This document shows, in pieces, positions 37,420-46,921 of a DNA stretch of 64,000 bases. The translations under genes and the position numbers were made by a program. The notes below the pieces were generated by a model that searched no databases, was not told the origin of the DNA, and saw only the letters and a program-made list of their open reading frames with translations. Source of the stretch: Sulfitobacter sp. LCG007 (lineage in GTDB: Bacteria > Pseudomonadota > Alphaproteobacteria > Rhodobacterales > Rhodobacteraceae); assembly GCF_040801785.1 (NCBI RefSeq), contig NZ_CP161805.1, positions 1,798,001 to 1,862,000 on the forward strand, in the 5' to 3' direction. Numbering within the stretch: the first letter of the stretch is position 1; every line of letters begins with the position of its first letter.

Positions 37420-38600
37420 TGCACGACAGGGTAGGCCGCGCGCCAGCCGCGCAGCGAGCCCAGCGGCGCGGCCTCCGACAGATCGATCCGCAGCAGGCTG
37501 CCCCCCATGCGCGCCTGCCAGCCCGCCAGCAACGCCTCGGACTCGAGCGTCACCGCATTGGCGACGAGCCTTGTGCCCCCCGGAAGCCTTTCGGCCAGCG
37601 TTTCGAGCAGACGGTCCGACAACCCGCCGCCGATGAAGACCGCCTGCGGCGCCTCGAGGCCCTCGAGGGAGTCCGGCGCGACACCTTCCACCACCCGCAA
37701 CCGGTCGACGCCCAGCCGGACGGCATTCGCGGCAATCCGTGCCGCACGATCCGCGCGCCGCTCGATGCTGATCGCCTGCATCGACGGATCGGCCAGAAGC
37801 CATTCGATGGCGATCGACCCGGAGCCGCCCCCGATATCCCACAGAAGCTCACCGGGACGCGGCGCAAGTGCCGAGAGGGTGAGGGCGCGGACCGGACGTC
37901 TGGATATCTGACCGTCGTTGTCGAAGAAACTGTCGTCTATGCCGGAAATGACCGGCAGGACCGATCCGTCTCCGATGACCTCGATGGCGGCGCAGACCGG
38001 ATGGCCGAACGCTGCTGCTGCGCCATCTCGTGCACGGATCACCTCGATCCGCTCCCGCGGACCGCCAAGTGCTTCGAGCACCGTTATCCGGCTGTCCCCG
38101 AACCCCGCCTCGGCGAGATAGGCCGCGAGTGCAGGCACCGCCGCGCCGTCGCGCAGCGTCGCGATGATCGGCCTGCCGGGCGCAAGATGCGGGCGCAACC
38201 GGCTCATCGGGGCCGCATGGAGCGCGATGCAGACGGTGTCCTGCAGGGCGAACCCGGTCCGCGCGGCGGCAAGCGAGAAGCAGCCGGGCGCGGGCAGGGC
38301 GCGCCATTCGTCCGCACCAAGTTCCCGCGTGAGGATGCTGGCGGCGCCGAACCAGAAGGGATCGCCCGAGACCAGCACCGCCACCTTGCGGCCGCGCAGC
38401 TCCATCAGCATGGGCAGCCCCGCCGAGAAGGGCACGGGCCATTCGCGGGTCTCCCGAGAAACATCGCCCAGAAGGTGCAGGTGACGCGGCGGACCCAGGA
38501 TGATTTCCGCAGCGTCGAGTGCCGCGAGGCTTGCGGGTGCAAGCCCCGCCGGGCCATTCTCGCCCAGCCCGACAATGGTGAGCCAGGGGAATTCAGCCAT
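37401..38600 (-). CDS. cobL: Precorrin-6Y C5,15-methyltransferase (decarboxylating)
   Basis: This 399-residue fusion of CbiE and CbiT domains methylates C5 and C15 and decarboxylates the acetate side chain at C12. The CbiE part begins LTIVGLGENGPAGLAP at residue 7. The CbiT part carries a classical SAM motif, LLWDIGGGSGSIAIEWL, near residue 250. The ATG at 38600 is on the opposite strand to cobK's ATG at 38599, and the two start codons overlap by two bases. It opens the second cob block, so its promoter probably lies inside cobK. Confidence 0.94.
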   Translation of the reverse strand: MAEFPWLTIVGLGENGPAGLAPASLAALDAAEIILGPPRHLHLLGDVSRETREWPVPFSAGLPMLMELRGRKVAVLVSGDPFWFGAASILTRELGADEWRALPAPGCFSLAAARTGFALQDTVCIALHAAPMSRLRPHLAPGRPIIATLRDGAAVPALAAYLAEAGFGDSRITVLEALGGPRERIEVIRARDGAAAAFGHPVCAAIEVIGDGSVLPVISGIDDSFFDNDGQISRRPVRALTLSALAPRPGELLWDIGGGSGSIAIEWLLADPSMQAISIERRADRAARIAANAVRLGVDRLRVVEGVAPDSLEGLEAPQAVFIGGGLSDRLLETLAERLPGGTRLVANAVTLESEALLAGWQARMGGSLLRIDLSEAAPLGSLRGWRAAYPVVQWSVTL

Positions 38601-39354
38601 GACACCGAACATCCTGATCCTCGGCGGCACGACGGAGGCCACCGCACTCGCCCGCGCGATCGCCGAGAGGGGTCTGCGCGGGCAGGTATCGCTTGCCGGA
38701 CGGGTCGAACGCCCTGTGCGCCAACCCCTGCCGATGCGCATCGGCGGCTTCGGCGGCGCGGAAGGGCTGGCGGAATTCATGCGCCGGGAAAGGGTCAGCC
38801 ATCTGGTGGACGTCACCCATCCCTTCGCCGCGAGGATGAGCGCGAACGCCGTGGCCGCCTGCGCCGAGACCGGGGTGCCGCTTCTCGCCCTCACGCGGCC
38901 CGCCTGGACGCCGGTGCCGGGGGACAGGTGGCAGCGAGTCGAGAGCATTTCCGCGGCCGTCGCAGCCCTTTCGGGCGCGCCGCTGCGTGTCATGCTCGCC
39001 GTCGGACGGATGCACCTTCCGGAATTTGCCGCCAATCCCCAGCATTACTACCTGCTCCGTCTCGTGGACGCTCCGGAACACGCGCCTCCCTTCCCCGATC
39101 ACACCGTGCTCGTATCGCGCGGGCCGTTTACCGAGGAGGACGACCTGCGTCTCATGACGGATCATCGCATCGACCTTGTCGTCTCGAAGAATTCCGGCGG
39201 CAACGGCGCCCATGCCAAGATCGCGGCGGCGCGCAGGCTGGGCCTGCCGGTGCTGATGATCGACCGTCCCGCGGTGCCGGCCCGCACGGAGGTTCAGGAC
39301 ATCGGGCAGGTTTTCGACTGGCTCGGTCATGCCGGGGCCGATCTTGGCGTGTAG
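38599..39354 (+). CDS. cobK: Precorrin-6A reductase
   Basis: This 251-residue NADPH-dependent reductase converts precorrin-6A to dihydro-precorrin-6. The N-terminal ILILGGTTEATALARAI, the VDVTHPFAARMSANA segment and the late VVSKNSGGNGAHAK loop identify CobK. It is the only cob gene on the plus strand. Its start codon overlaps that of cobL, and its last 28 bases overlap the end of cobJ, so it is antisense-nested between two cob blocks. AGGGGA at 38584-38589 could be its ribosome-binding site. Confidence 0.93.
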   Translation: MTPNILILGGTTEATALARAIAERGLRGQVSLAGRVERPVRQPLPMRIGGFGGAEGLAEFMRRERVSHLVDVTHPFAARMSANAVAACAETGVPLLALTRPAWTPVPGDRWQRVESISAAVAALSGAPLRVMLAVGRMHLPEFAANPQHYYLLRLVDAPEHAPPFPDHTVLVSRGPFTEEDDLRLMTDHRIDLVVSKNSGGNGAHAKIAAARRLGLPVLMIDRPAVPARTEVQDIGQVFDWLGHAGADLGV

Positions 39355-40079
39355 ACGATGGGCCGGCGCGCCCGGGCGATGACGCGGGTGGCGGAAGAGC
39401 CCACGATGACGATCGTGCTCATGTCGGCCATCTCGGGCGTCGCGTCCCGCAGCGCCACGGTCAGGATGCGTTCGTCCTCGCGCGAGACCGCGCGCGCGAA
39501 GATCACAGTGCGGCCCGGTTCGCAGGTCTCCCGCAGGATGTCGAGCGCCCTGGCAAAGCCATCGGGGCGCGACTTCGAGCGGGGATTGTAGAAGGCCATG
39601 GCGAAATCGGCCTCGGCGGCGAGCCGCAGGCGCTTCTCGATCAGCGCCCATGGCTTCAGGTTGTCGCTGAGGTTCAGGACGCAGAAGTCGTGGCCCAGCG
39701 GCGCACCCGCCCGCGCCGCGGCGGCAAGCATCGCGGTGATGCCCGGCAGCACCCTTATGTCGAGCGCGCACCATGCGGGATCGCCGTCCTCAAGCGCCTC
39801 GAAGACGGCCGAGGCCATCGCGAAGACTCCCGGATCGCCCGATGAGACCACCACGACCCTGCGTCCGTCGGCGGCCATCTCCAGCGCGTGCCTGGCGCGG
39901 TCGAGCTCGACGCGGTTGTCCGAAGGGTGCAGGGTCAGGCCGGGCCGCCCGGCGACGCGGCGCACATAGGGAATATAGCCCACCACATCGGTCGCCTCGG
40001 CCAGAGCCGCAGTCACTTCCGGCGTCACCAGCGCATCCGCCCCCGGGCCGAGCCCCGCAATGGCAAGCCAGCCGGTCAT
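39327..40079 (-). CDS. cobJ: Precorrin-3B C17-methyltransferase
   Basis: This 250-residue ring-contraction enzyme methylates C17 of precorrin-3B. Motifs are AIAGLGPGADALVTPEV at residues 7-23, VVSSGDPGVFAMASAVFEA and the NPRSKSRPDGFARALDIL stretch typical of CobJ. Its 3' end overlaps the 3' end of cobK by 28 bases in convergent orientation. Its start overlaps cobI by 4 bases. It is the last gene of the riboswitch-headed block. Confidence 0.94.
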   Translation of the reverse strand: MTGWLAIAGLGPGADALVTPEVTAALAEATDVVGYIPYVRRVAGRPGLTLHPSDNRVELDRARHALEMAADGRRVVVVSSGDPGVFAMASAVFEALEDGDPAWCALDIRVLPGITAMLAAAARAGAPLGHDFCVLNLSDNLKPWALIEKRLRLAAEADFAMAFYNPRSKSRPDGFARALDILRETCEPGRTVIFARAVSREDERILTVALRDATPEMADMSTIVIVGSSATRVIARARRPIVYTPRSAPA

Positions 40080-40804
40080 GGCCGCCGCCCCTGACCGTGG
40101 ACGATGACGATCGAGAAATAGGGTGTCGGTCGTTCGCCGGCGTCGCGCAGTCGCGTGACGCTCTGCTGCGGCATGGTCGCATATTCGATCAGCCAGGCGT
40201 CATCGTAGCGGCCCGCGCTGCGCAGGGCGTTGCGGATCTTGCCGATGTTGCGCCCCACCTTCATCACCACCAGCGCGTCGGCTGCCTGCATGTGCCGGGT
40301 GAGGTCCGCCTCTGCCATCGTCCCGGTCAGGACCGTCAGAACGTCGTCGCCCCAGGTGATCGGTTCGCCCGTAGCCGTCCAGGCCCCGGACATGCCGGTG
40401 ATCGCGGGCACGACCTCTACCCGCATCTCGTCGCGCAGGCGCGTGTAGAGATGCATGAAGGAGCCGTAGAAGAACGGGTCGCCCTCGCAGAGCACGACCA
40501 CGTCCGCCCCGTCGGCGCTCAGCGCCCGCAGGCGCGCCGCGCATTCCGCGTAAAAGGTTGCCAGCGTATCGCCATAGCGCGGATCGTCGAGCGGGATTTC
40601 CGTCGTGACGGGATATTCCATCGCGATTTCGCAGGCATCGGCGCGCATCATGCCTTCGACGATCGCTCGGGCCTGCCCGGAACGCCCGGCCTTGCGGAAA
40701 TAGGCCACATGGCCCGCTGAGCGGATCAGGCGGTCGGCACGCACGCTCATCAGATCCGGATCACCTGGCCCGAGCCCGACACCGAAGATCGTCCCGCCGC
40801 TCAT
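40076..40804 (-). CDS. cobI: Precorrin-2 C20-methyltransferase
   Basis: This 242-residue tetrapyrrole methylase has FGVGLGPGDPDLMSVRADRL (residues 7-26) and VVLCEGDPFFYGSFMHLY, both CobI hallmarks. It makes precorrin-3A, the substrate of CobG. The start at 40804 and stop overlap neighbours by 4 bases each. A longer open frame in the same phase extends through cobH and was discarded. Confidence 0.94.
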   Translation of the reverse strand: MSGGTIFGVGLGPGDPDLMSVRADRLIRSAGHVAYFRKAGRSGQARAIVEGMMRADACEIAMEYPVTTEIPLDDPRYGDTLATFYAECAARLRALSADGADVVVLCEGDPFFYGSFMHLYTRLRDEMRVEVVPAITGMSGAWTATGEPITWGDDVLTVLTGTMAEADLTRHMQAADALVVMKVGRNIGKIRNALRSAGRYDDAWLIEYATMPQQSVTRLRDAGERPTPYFSIVIVHGQGRRP

Positions 40805-41430
40805 TCCCGGCGGCTCGCCAGCGCGTTGACGGCCGCCACGGTAATGGCGCTTCCCCCGAGGCGGCCTTCGACGATGGCGCAGGGCGCGGGCTGCGCTTCC
40901 CAGAGTGCCGCCTTGCTTTCCATGGCGCCCACGAAGCCCACCGGGCAGCCGATGATGGCCGCGGGGCGCGGGCAGGCGGGGTCCTCGAGCATGTTCAGCA
41001 GATGGAAGAGCGCCGTGGGCGCGTTGCCGATCGCGACGACGGCGCCCGCCAGATCTGGCCGCCAGAGCTCGAGAGCCGCGGCCGAGCGGGTATTCGACAT
41101 CTCCTCGGCAAGGCCGGGCACCCTGGGATCGTGCAGGGTGCAGATGACCGGGTTCGCGGCTGGAAGGCGCGCGCGGGTGATGCCCTCGGAGACCATGCGC
41201 GCGTCGCACAGGATGGGGGCGCCCGCCTCGAGGGCCGCGCGGGCGGTCACGGCGAAACCGGCGGAGAAGCGGATGTGGCGTTCGAGGCCGACCATTCCCG
41301 CCGCGTGGATCATGCGCACCGCGACCTGCTCTTCCTCGGCGGTGAAGCAGGCCAGGTCGGCTTCGGCCCGGATGGTGGCGAAGCTTTGCAGGTAGATGGC
41401 GGCGCCGTCGGTCTCGTACTGGTATGGCAT
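40801..41430 (-). CDS. cobH: Precorrin-8X methylmutase
   Basis: This 209-residue enzyme moves a methyl from C11 to C12 of precorrin-8X to give hydrogenobyrinic acid. The catalytic His segment is MIHAAGMVGLERHIRFSAGF (residues 43-62), and GNAPTALFHLLNMLED and IIGCPVGFVGAMESKAAL are conserved CobH stretches. It lies 5 bases after cobG and overlaps cobI by 4. Confidence 0.94.
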   Translation of the reverse strand: MPYQYETDGAAIYLQSFATIRAEADLACFTAEEEQVAVRMIHAAGMVGLERHIRFSAGFAVTARAALEAGAPILCDARMVSEGITRARLPAANPVICTLHDPRVPGLAEEMSNTRSAAALELWRPDLAGAVVAIGNAPTALFHLLNMLEDPACPRPAAIIGCPVGFVGAMESKAALWEAQPAPCAIVEGRLGGSAITVAAVNALASRRE

Positions 41431-41435
41431 GGGCG

Positions 41436-42566
41436 TCAGGCGAAGCTCTTCAGGATTGTCTCGGGGTCGAGCCCGCGTTGACGGGGCTCATCCCATGCCG
41501 TGCCGTTCTCGACAAGGTCAAAGGCGCCATCGCGGCCCACGAGGGTGAGCGGCGCGGGGCGGGCGCGGGCGCAACCCTTCGCGCAGCCCGATACATGCAG
41601 AGCGCCGGCGGACCGGGCGGCGAGGCGGCGTGCCAGGCTGCGGGTCTCGACGCTCGCCGACGCGCAGAAGGGCGCGCCCGGGCAGGCGTCCACATCCAGC
41701 AGCGGATCGGCGGGTCTGACGATGAAGGCGTCGCCTGCCGGAGCCCTGGCCCCGTCGAGGCGCAGCATCCGCCAGGGCGTCACGGATATCGCCTGCGCGC
41801 CAGAGGACCGGATGGCAGCGGCAAGGGCGGCGGCGTCTGCCTGTCCGAAGGGGACACCGATCAGCGTTCCTCCGGGGACCGGTCCCGGATCGGGACGTGG
41901 TGCCGAAACCGCAGTCGATGTTCCGATGAACTCTTTCGGGAGATCAAAGTATTGCACGACCTTTCTCATCCGCCTTGCATCCGGTGTCATGCGCCCCGAG
42001 AACCAGCGGGCAAGGGCGATCGCCCGGGTAATGGCGTCACGCTCTGCCAGCTCGACGCCGGTATCGCAACTGTCCGCCCGCAGCTGGATCGAGTCCCGCG
42101 GCCCGGTCTCGAGCCGGATGTCGGCGGGAGTGTTCGCGAGCATGGCGGCAGGCCCAAGATCGATGGCGAAGCCGAATTTCCCGGGCAGCAGCGGCAGTTC
42201 GTCAAGGCGCGCCCCAAGTTCGCGGGCCAGCCGGTAACTGCGGTCTCCGGCCTGCCAGAACGGGGCCACGGTGATGTTGCGCCGCGCCTCGGACTCGGGA
42301 TCCGGGTCAAGCAGGCCGAGCTTGCCCAACCCCTCCATCAGCGCCGGATAGGCCGCCTGCGTCACGCCCCGGATCTGCAGATTGGCCCGGCTGGTAAGGT
42401 CGATGAACCCGCTGCCGTGACCGAGCGCAAGGTCGCACAGACCCAGCGCCTGATCACGCGACAGGCGCCCCAGCCACGGCCTGATGCGCACCACCAGACC
42501 GTCGCCGCTTTGCATGGGGCGCAGCGCGCCGGGGCACCAGCCCCTGACCTCGCCGGCGCCTCTCAT
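41436..42566 (-). CDS. cobG: Precorrin-3B synthase
   Basis: This 376-residue nitrite/sulfite-reductase-like protein with a [4Fe-4S] centre hydroxylates precorrin-3A using O2, the oxygen-dependent step that defines the aerobic pathway. The sirohaem-reductase-type Cys pattern is visible late in the protein (CPGAPFCASASVETR, then SGCAKGCARARPAPLTLVG). The ATG at 42566 overlaps cobN by 4 bases. The protein is slightly shorter than some homologues but both domain repeats are present. Confidence 0.92.
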   Translation of the reverse strand: MRGAGEVRGWCPGALRPMQSGDGLVVRIRPWLGRLSRDQALGLCDLALGHGSGFIDLTSRANLQIRGVTQAAYPALMEGLGKLGLLDPDPESEARRNITVAPFWQAGDRSYRLARELGARLDELPLLPGKFGFAIDLGPAAMLANTPADIRLETGPRDSIQLRADSCDTGVELAERDAITRAIALARWFSGRMTPDARRMRKVVQYFDLPKEFIGTSTAVSAPRPDPGPVPGGTLIGVPFGQADAAALAAAIRSSGAQAISVTPWRMLRLDGARAPAGDAFIVRPADPLLDVDACPGAPFCASASVETRSLARRLAARSAGALHVSGCAKGCARARPAPLTLVGRDGAFDLVENGTAWDEPRQRGLDPETILKSFA

Positions 42567-45500
42567 GCGATCGACTCCAGATCCGCGCGGATCGAATTGC
42601 GGCGCGAGGACCACAACCCCGCGTCGTGAAGAGCTGCGAAACGGGCCCGCATGGCTTCGAGCGCGCCCGGGTTCGCCTCTTCGAGGAAGTGCACGACCGC
42701 CTGATTGCCGAGTGTCGCGTCATAGTAGAGGTCGAACAGATGGGACGCGACCGCGTCGGCGAGATGCGCGAATGCGGCCATATGTTCGAGCGTGGCCGCG
42801 ATCTCGGCGCCTCCGCGAAATCCGTGGCGCATCATCCCTGCAAGCCAGCCGGGATTTATCGCGCGGGCCTGCACGACGCGCGCGATCTCTTCGGAAAGCG
42901 CCCGGGCCCGCGGCCTCGCCGGATCGGTGTTGTCGAGGTGATACAGCGCCGCCGCACCGCCCGCCACAGATTGAGCCGCCGCGAAACCGGCCTCGTGCAG
43001 CGCATAGTCCTGAGCCAGAAGCAGGTCGGTTTCGGGTAGATCCTGCAGGTGCACGAAGACATCCGTGCCGGCCACCCGGTCCCGGATGCCGTCGGGATCG
43101 CGTCTGATGTCGTCTCCGTCATGCGCCCACGCGCTTGCCTCGAGCCAGGCGGCGCCCGCGCGTTCGCGCCCCCCGGGGGTGTAGTCCTCGGCCTCGGCCC
43201 CCATGCCGAGCCCGAAGCTGCCGGGAGCGGGACCATATACCGCCGCGCGGACGGATTGACCGGCGTAGGGGTTCCAGTCCGTCGCCTCGTCGCGCTGCGC
43301 CAGCACCCTGACGGCCTGCGCGAAAAGGGCGGTGAGGGTCGGGAACATGTCCCGGAAAAGCCCGGAAACCCGCAGCGTGACGTCCAGCCGGGGCCGTTCG
43401 AGATCGGTGATCGGCAGTACCTCGAGTCCCGACACCCTTTCGCTGCCCTTGTCCCAGACAGGCCGGACGCCCAGCAGGTGGAGCGCCATGGCGAATTCCT
43501 CGCCGGCGGTGCGCAGCGTGGCCGACCCCCAGAGATCCACGATCAGCCCCCGCGGCCAGTCGCCATGGTCCTGCAGGTGACGCCGGACCAGCTCTTCGGC
43601 CAGCTTCACGCCCTGCGCATGGGCCGCGCGTGTCGGCACTGCGCGCGGATCGGTGGTGAACAGGTTTCGCCCCGTGGGCAAAACGTCGCGCCGTCCCCGG
43701 AAGGGCGAGCCGGACGGCCCGGCGGCGATGCGTCGCCCCGAAAGCGCATCGCGCAGCGACTGCCGTTCGCCTGCCACGGACGTCGCAAGATCGTTGCCGC
43801 CCGCGCGCGGGGGGCGTCCCCAGACGTGAAGACCGTCGCCGAACTGGCTTTCCTTGACGTCGCAGACGAAGCGGTCGATCCGCGTGATCGCCTCGGCCAG
43901 GGAGGTCGCCTCACCGAGGCCCAGATCGGCTTCGACCCCAAGGGCGCGCGCCTCGTCGCGGATGTCGCCCTGCAGCCGGTCGCGCCGCTTCGGGTCGAGC
44001 CCGTCGGCATTGGAAAACTCGTCCAGCAGCGCCTCGAGCCGCAGCAGCCTGTCCGGCGTCGCGCTCTGCTTCATCGGCGGGGGCAGGTGGCCCAGGGTCA
44101 GCGCTCCGATGCGCCGCTTCGCCTGCGCCGCCTCGCCGGGATCATTGACGATGAAGGGATAGAGGACGGGCAGGGATCCTGTCAGCGCCTGCGGCCAGCA
44201 CTCGGGCCCCAGGGCCACGGACTTGCCAGGCAGCCATTCCAGCGTGCCATGCGCTCCGATATGGATCAGTGCGTCCGCCTCGCGCTGAAGCCAGAGATAG
44301 AAGGCCACATAGCCGTGGCGGGGCACGCGCGCGAGGTCATGGTAGATTTCGGCACGCCGCTCGGGCTCGCCCCGTTCGGGTTGCAGCGCAACCAGCGCCG
44401 CACCGCGCCGGATCGCCGCAAAGCGGAAGGAACCGTCCCGGCAGGCCGGATCGTCTTCGGGGGCACCCCAGGCTTCGCTCAGCGCATGCTGTAGCGAGAC
44501 CGGCAGTTCCGCCAGTGCCTCGAGGTAGTCGGCAAGCGGCCAGTGCTCGGTCCCGGACATGAGCGCCCCGGCCAGCGGCGTTGCGGTCTGCACATTGTGC
44601 CCGCCCTCGGTGAGGTCCTCGAGGATCGCCTCGGCCGAGGCAAGCGCGTCGAGGCCGACCGCATGGGCCATGTTCCAGTCCTTGCCGGGATAGGTCGAAA
44701 GCACCAGCGCGGGCCGGCGGGCATCGGGTGCTCGCGCCGCAAGGTCGGTCCAGCCTTTCAGCCGGGACACCGCAGCTTTGACCAGCGACGGCTCGGACTT
44801 GTGCCTCTGAAGCGCGGACTGCAGATGCGGATCCGCCGTTTCCGTCTGTTTGAACGATATGGCCCCGGCGAAAAGGCGGCCGTCGATTTCGGGCAGCACC
44901 ACATGCATCGCCAGATCGGCCGGCGACATGCCGCGCTCGGCCTTTTCCCAGGCCTCGTGCGACGAGGTGGCCAGCGCCACCTGAAACACCGGCACCCCCG
45001 CAGCATCGAGGGGAGAGCTTCCGTCCGCGCCCTTGCCGCTGAAGGCCGTGGCATTGAGGATCGCACAGGGCGCGAGGCCCGCGACCTGCCGCGCAAGCCA
45101 GCGCGCCGCCTCGGGCGCTTTCAGGGATGGCACGAAAAGGCCGATCGTATCGAAGCCCGCTTCGTCAAGCGCACGGAACAGCGCCTCGAGGGGTTCGGTA
45201 TCCGCTGCGCTCAGATACGCGCGATAAAAGGTCACGACGACACGCGGACGCAGCGCGGGTTCCAGAGCCAGCGGGCAACAGGGTCCCAGATGCGGCGCCC
45301 ATGCACCGACGGGGGGCAGATGTTTCTGGCCCGTCACCGGCCCGGCATAGAGACCCGCTGCCAGCGCCAGTTGGGCCAGCGCAGCCTGCGCCGCGACCGC
45401 TCCGCCCGCATCGCAATGATGCGCCAGTCGCCGCAATGTCGACACCGGCAGGGTCGAGATCCGGTCCAGGGTCTCGTCGTGGCGGCCGTCGCCGGGCAGC

Positions 45501-45847
45501 ACCGCCAGAGCCAGGCCTCTTTCGCGTGCCAGCGCCTCGATCTGGCTCAGGCCATAGGGCCAGTAGGCCCGGCCGCCGATCAGCCGCACGAGAATGCCCT
45601 TGGCACCCGCAAGCGTGCCCTCGACATAGGCGTCCACCGACAGCGGATGGCGCAGCGCCGACAGGTTGGCAAGCCTCAGCGTGGGCAGCCTGCCGGACAC
45701 GCCGCCGCCGCGATGCCATCCCGCCGCAAAGGCCCCAAGGTCGCTGTCCGAGAAGGAGAGCACCACCAGATCCGCCGGGCTCTGGCCCAGATCGGTGGGG
45801 GTCTCGGTCTCTTCGAGCCCATGGCTTTCCCGGAAGACGACGTGCAT
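42563..45847 (-). CDS. cobN: Cobaltochelatase large subunit CobN
   Basis: This 1094-residue subunit of the ATP-dependent CobNST chelatase inserts cobalt into hydrogenobyrinic acid a,c-diamide. Conserved CobN/BchH regions are visible (IHIGAHGTLEWLPGKSVAL near residue 525 and GLIVDLWGSATLRTAGEEFA near 770), with a C-terminal helical domain. It is at the short end for CobN. The ATPase partners CobS and CobT are not in the window. It lies 18 bases after cobW. Confidence 0.95.
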   Translation of the reverse strand: MHVVFRESHGLEETETPTDLGQSPADLVVLSFSDSDLGAFAAGWHRGGGVSGRLPTLRLANLSALRHPLSVDAYVEGTLAGAKGILVRLIGGRAYWPYGLSQIEALARERGLALAVLPGDGRHDETLDRISTLPVSTLRRLAHHCDAGGAVAAQAALAQLALAAGLYAGPVTGQKHLPPVGAWAPHLGPCCPLALEPALRPRVVVTFYRAYLSAADTEPLEALFRALDEAGFDTIGLFVPSLKAPEAARWLARQVAGLAPCAILNATAFSGKGADGSSPLDAAGVPVFQVALATSSHEAWEKAERGMSPADLAMHVVLPEIDGRLFAGAISFKQTETADPHLQSALQRHKSEPSLVKAAVSRLKGWTDLAARAPDARRPALVLSTYPGKDWNMAHAVGLDALASAEAILEDLTEGGHNVQTATPLAGALMSGTEHWPLADYLEALAELPVSLQHALSEAWGAPEDDPACRDGSFRFAAIRRGAALVALQPERGEPERRAEIYHDLARVPRHGYVAFYLWLQREADALIHIGAHGTLEWLPGKSVALGPECWPQALTGSLPVLYPFIVNDPGEAAQAKRRIGALTLGHLPPPMKQSATPDRLLRLEALLDEFSNADGLDPKRRDRLQGDIRDEARALGVEADLGLGEATSLAEAITRIDRFVCDVKESQFGDGLHVWGRPPRAGGNDLATSVAGERQSLRDALSGRRIAAGPSGSPFRGRRDVLPTGRNLFTTDPRAVPTRAAHAQGVKLAEELVRRHLQDHGDWPRGLIVDLWGSATLRTAGEEFAMALHLLGVRPVWDKGSERVSGLEVLPITDLERPRLDVTLRVSGLFRDMFPTLTALFAQAVRVLAQRDEATDWNPYAGQSVRAAVYGPAPGSFGLGMGAEAEDYTPGGRERAGAAWLEASAWAHDGDDIRRDPDGIRDRVAGTDVFVHLQDLPETDLLLAQDYALHEAGFAAAQSVAGGAAALYHLDNTDPARPRARALSEEIARVVQARAINPGWLAGMMRHGFRGGAEIAATLEHMAAFAHLADAVASHLFDLYYDATLGNQAVVHFLEEANPGALEAMRARFAALHDAGLWSSRRNSIRADLESIA

Positions 45848-45865
45848 CGGCTGGTTCCGCCCCGC

Positions 45866-46921
45866 CTACTCGGCGGCCTGCGGCGCAGGCTCGAGCGCTT
45901 CGCGGATCGCCCGAGGGTCGACATCGTCATGTTCGGCGATCACCACGAGCCTGCCTGCGCGTGTCTCATCGGATGCCCAGGGCCGGTCGAACTGCCAGCG
46001 GACCCGCGCGCCGACCGCCTGCACCAGCAAGCGCATGGGCTTGCCCTCGATCACGGCATAGCCCTTGACCCGAAGGATGTTGCGTTGCCGCGCAAGCAGT
46101 TCGATCCGCGACACGAGATCCTCGGGGCTCTGAAAGGCGGGCAGATCGACCACCATGCTCTCGAAGTCCTCGTGGTCGTGGTCTTCCGCCCCGTCGTGGT
46201 GGCTGGGGCGCGCATCCAGATCGTTCTCCGCGGCCGCGCCGAGGCCGAGCACGATGCGCGGATCCACCGCGCCTTCGGCCACCTCGATCACGGGCAGCGG
46301 GCGCGGTGCCTCCGCCGCGATGATCTCGCGCGCGCGGGCGACGCCGTCCGGGCCGGCGAGATCGGGCTTGGTCAGCAGCACGACATCGGCGCAGGCGATC
46401 TGGTCCTCGAAGACTTCCGAGAGCGGCGTCTCGTGGTCCAGCGAGTCATCCGCGCGCCGTTGCGCATCGACGGCGGCGACATCGGGCGCGAACCGCCCGG
46501 CGGCGACCGCCTCGGCATCGGCAAGAGCGATCACGCCGTCGACGGTGATGCGCGAGCGGATGGAGGGCCAGTCGAACGCCTTCAGCAGCGGCTTGGGCAG
46601 CGCGAGGCCCGACGTCTCGATCAGGATATGTTCCGGACGGGGATCGAGCGCCATGAGTGCCTCGATGGTCGGCACGAAGTCGTCGGCCACCGTGCAGCAG
46701 ATGCACCCGTTTGCCAGCTCGACGATGTTCTCCTCGGGGCAGTCGGGGATCGCGCAGCCCCTGAGGATTTCGCCGTCCACGCCGACGTCCCCGAATTCGT
46801 TGACGATCACGGCGAGGCGCCGGCCCTGGGGGTTCTGCATCAGGTGACGCACGAGCGTCGTTTTACCCGAGCCGAGAAAACCGGTGATGACGGTGACGGG
46901 CAGCTTTACGAGATCAGTCAT
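45866..46921 (-). CDS. cobW: CobW, G3E-family GTPase metallochaperone
   Basis: This 351-residue GTPase probably delivers cobalt to the chelatase. Walker A is ITGFLGSGKTTL (residues 12-23), the metal-binding CICC is at 73-76 (NGCICCTV), and a His-rich stretch (HHDGAEDHDHEDF) spans 242-254 before the CobW C-terminal domain. All three are expected for a cobalt chaperone. It overlaps the DUF1636 gene by 8 bases and precedes cobN. Confidence 0.94.
   Translation of the reverse strand: MTDLVKLPVTVITGFLGSGKTTLVRHLMQNPQGRRLAVIVNEFGDVGVDGEILRGCAIPDCPEENIVELANGCICCTVADDFVPTIEALMALDPRPEHILIETSGLALPKPLLKAFDWPSIRSRITVDGVIALADAEAVAAGRFAPDVAAVDAQRRADDSLDHETPLSEVFEDQIACADVVLLTKPDLAGPDGVARAREIIAAEAPRPLPVIEVAEGAVDPRIVLGLGAAAENDLDARPSHHDGAEDHDHEDFESMVVDLPAFQSPEDLVSRIELLARQRNILRVKGYAVIEGKPMRLLVQAVGARVRWQFDRPWASDETRAGRLVVIAEHDDVDPRAIREALEPAPQAAE

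Noticed and set aside
37251-39845. Open frame of 864 codons on the plus strand across the cob genes
   Set aside because: It is antisense to cobE, cobL and cobJ and overlaps cobK in another phase; composition is Arg/Gly/Pro-rich with no family motif, a by-product of high GC.
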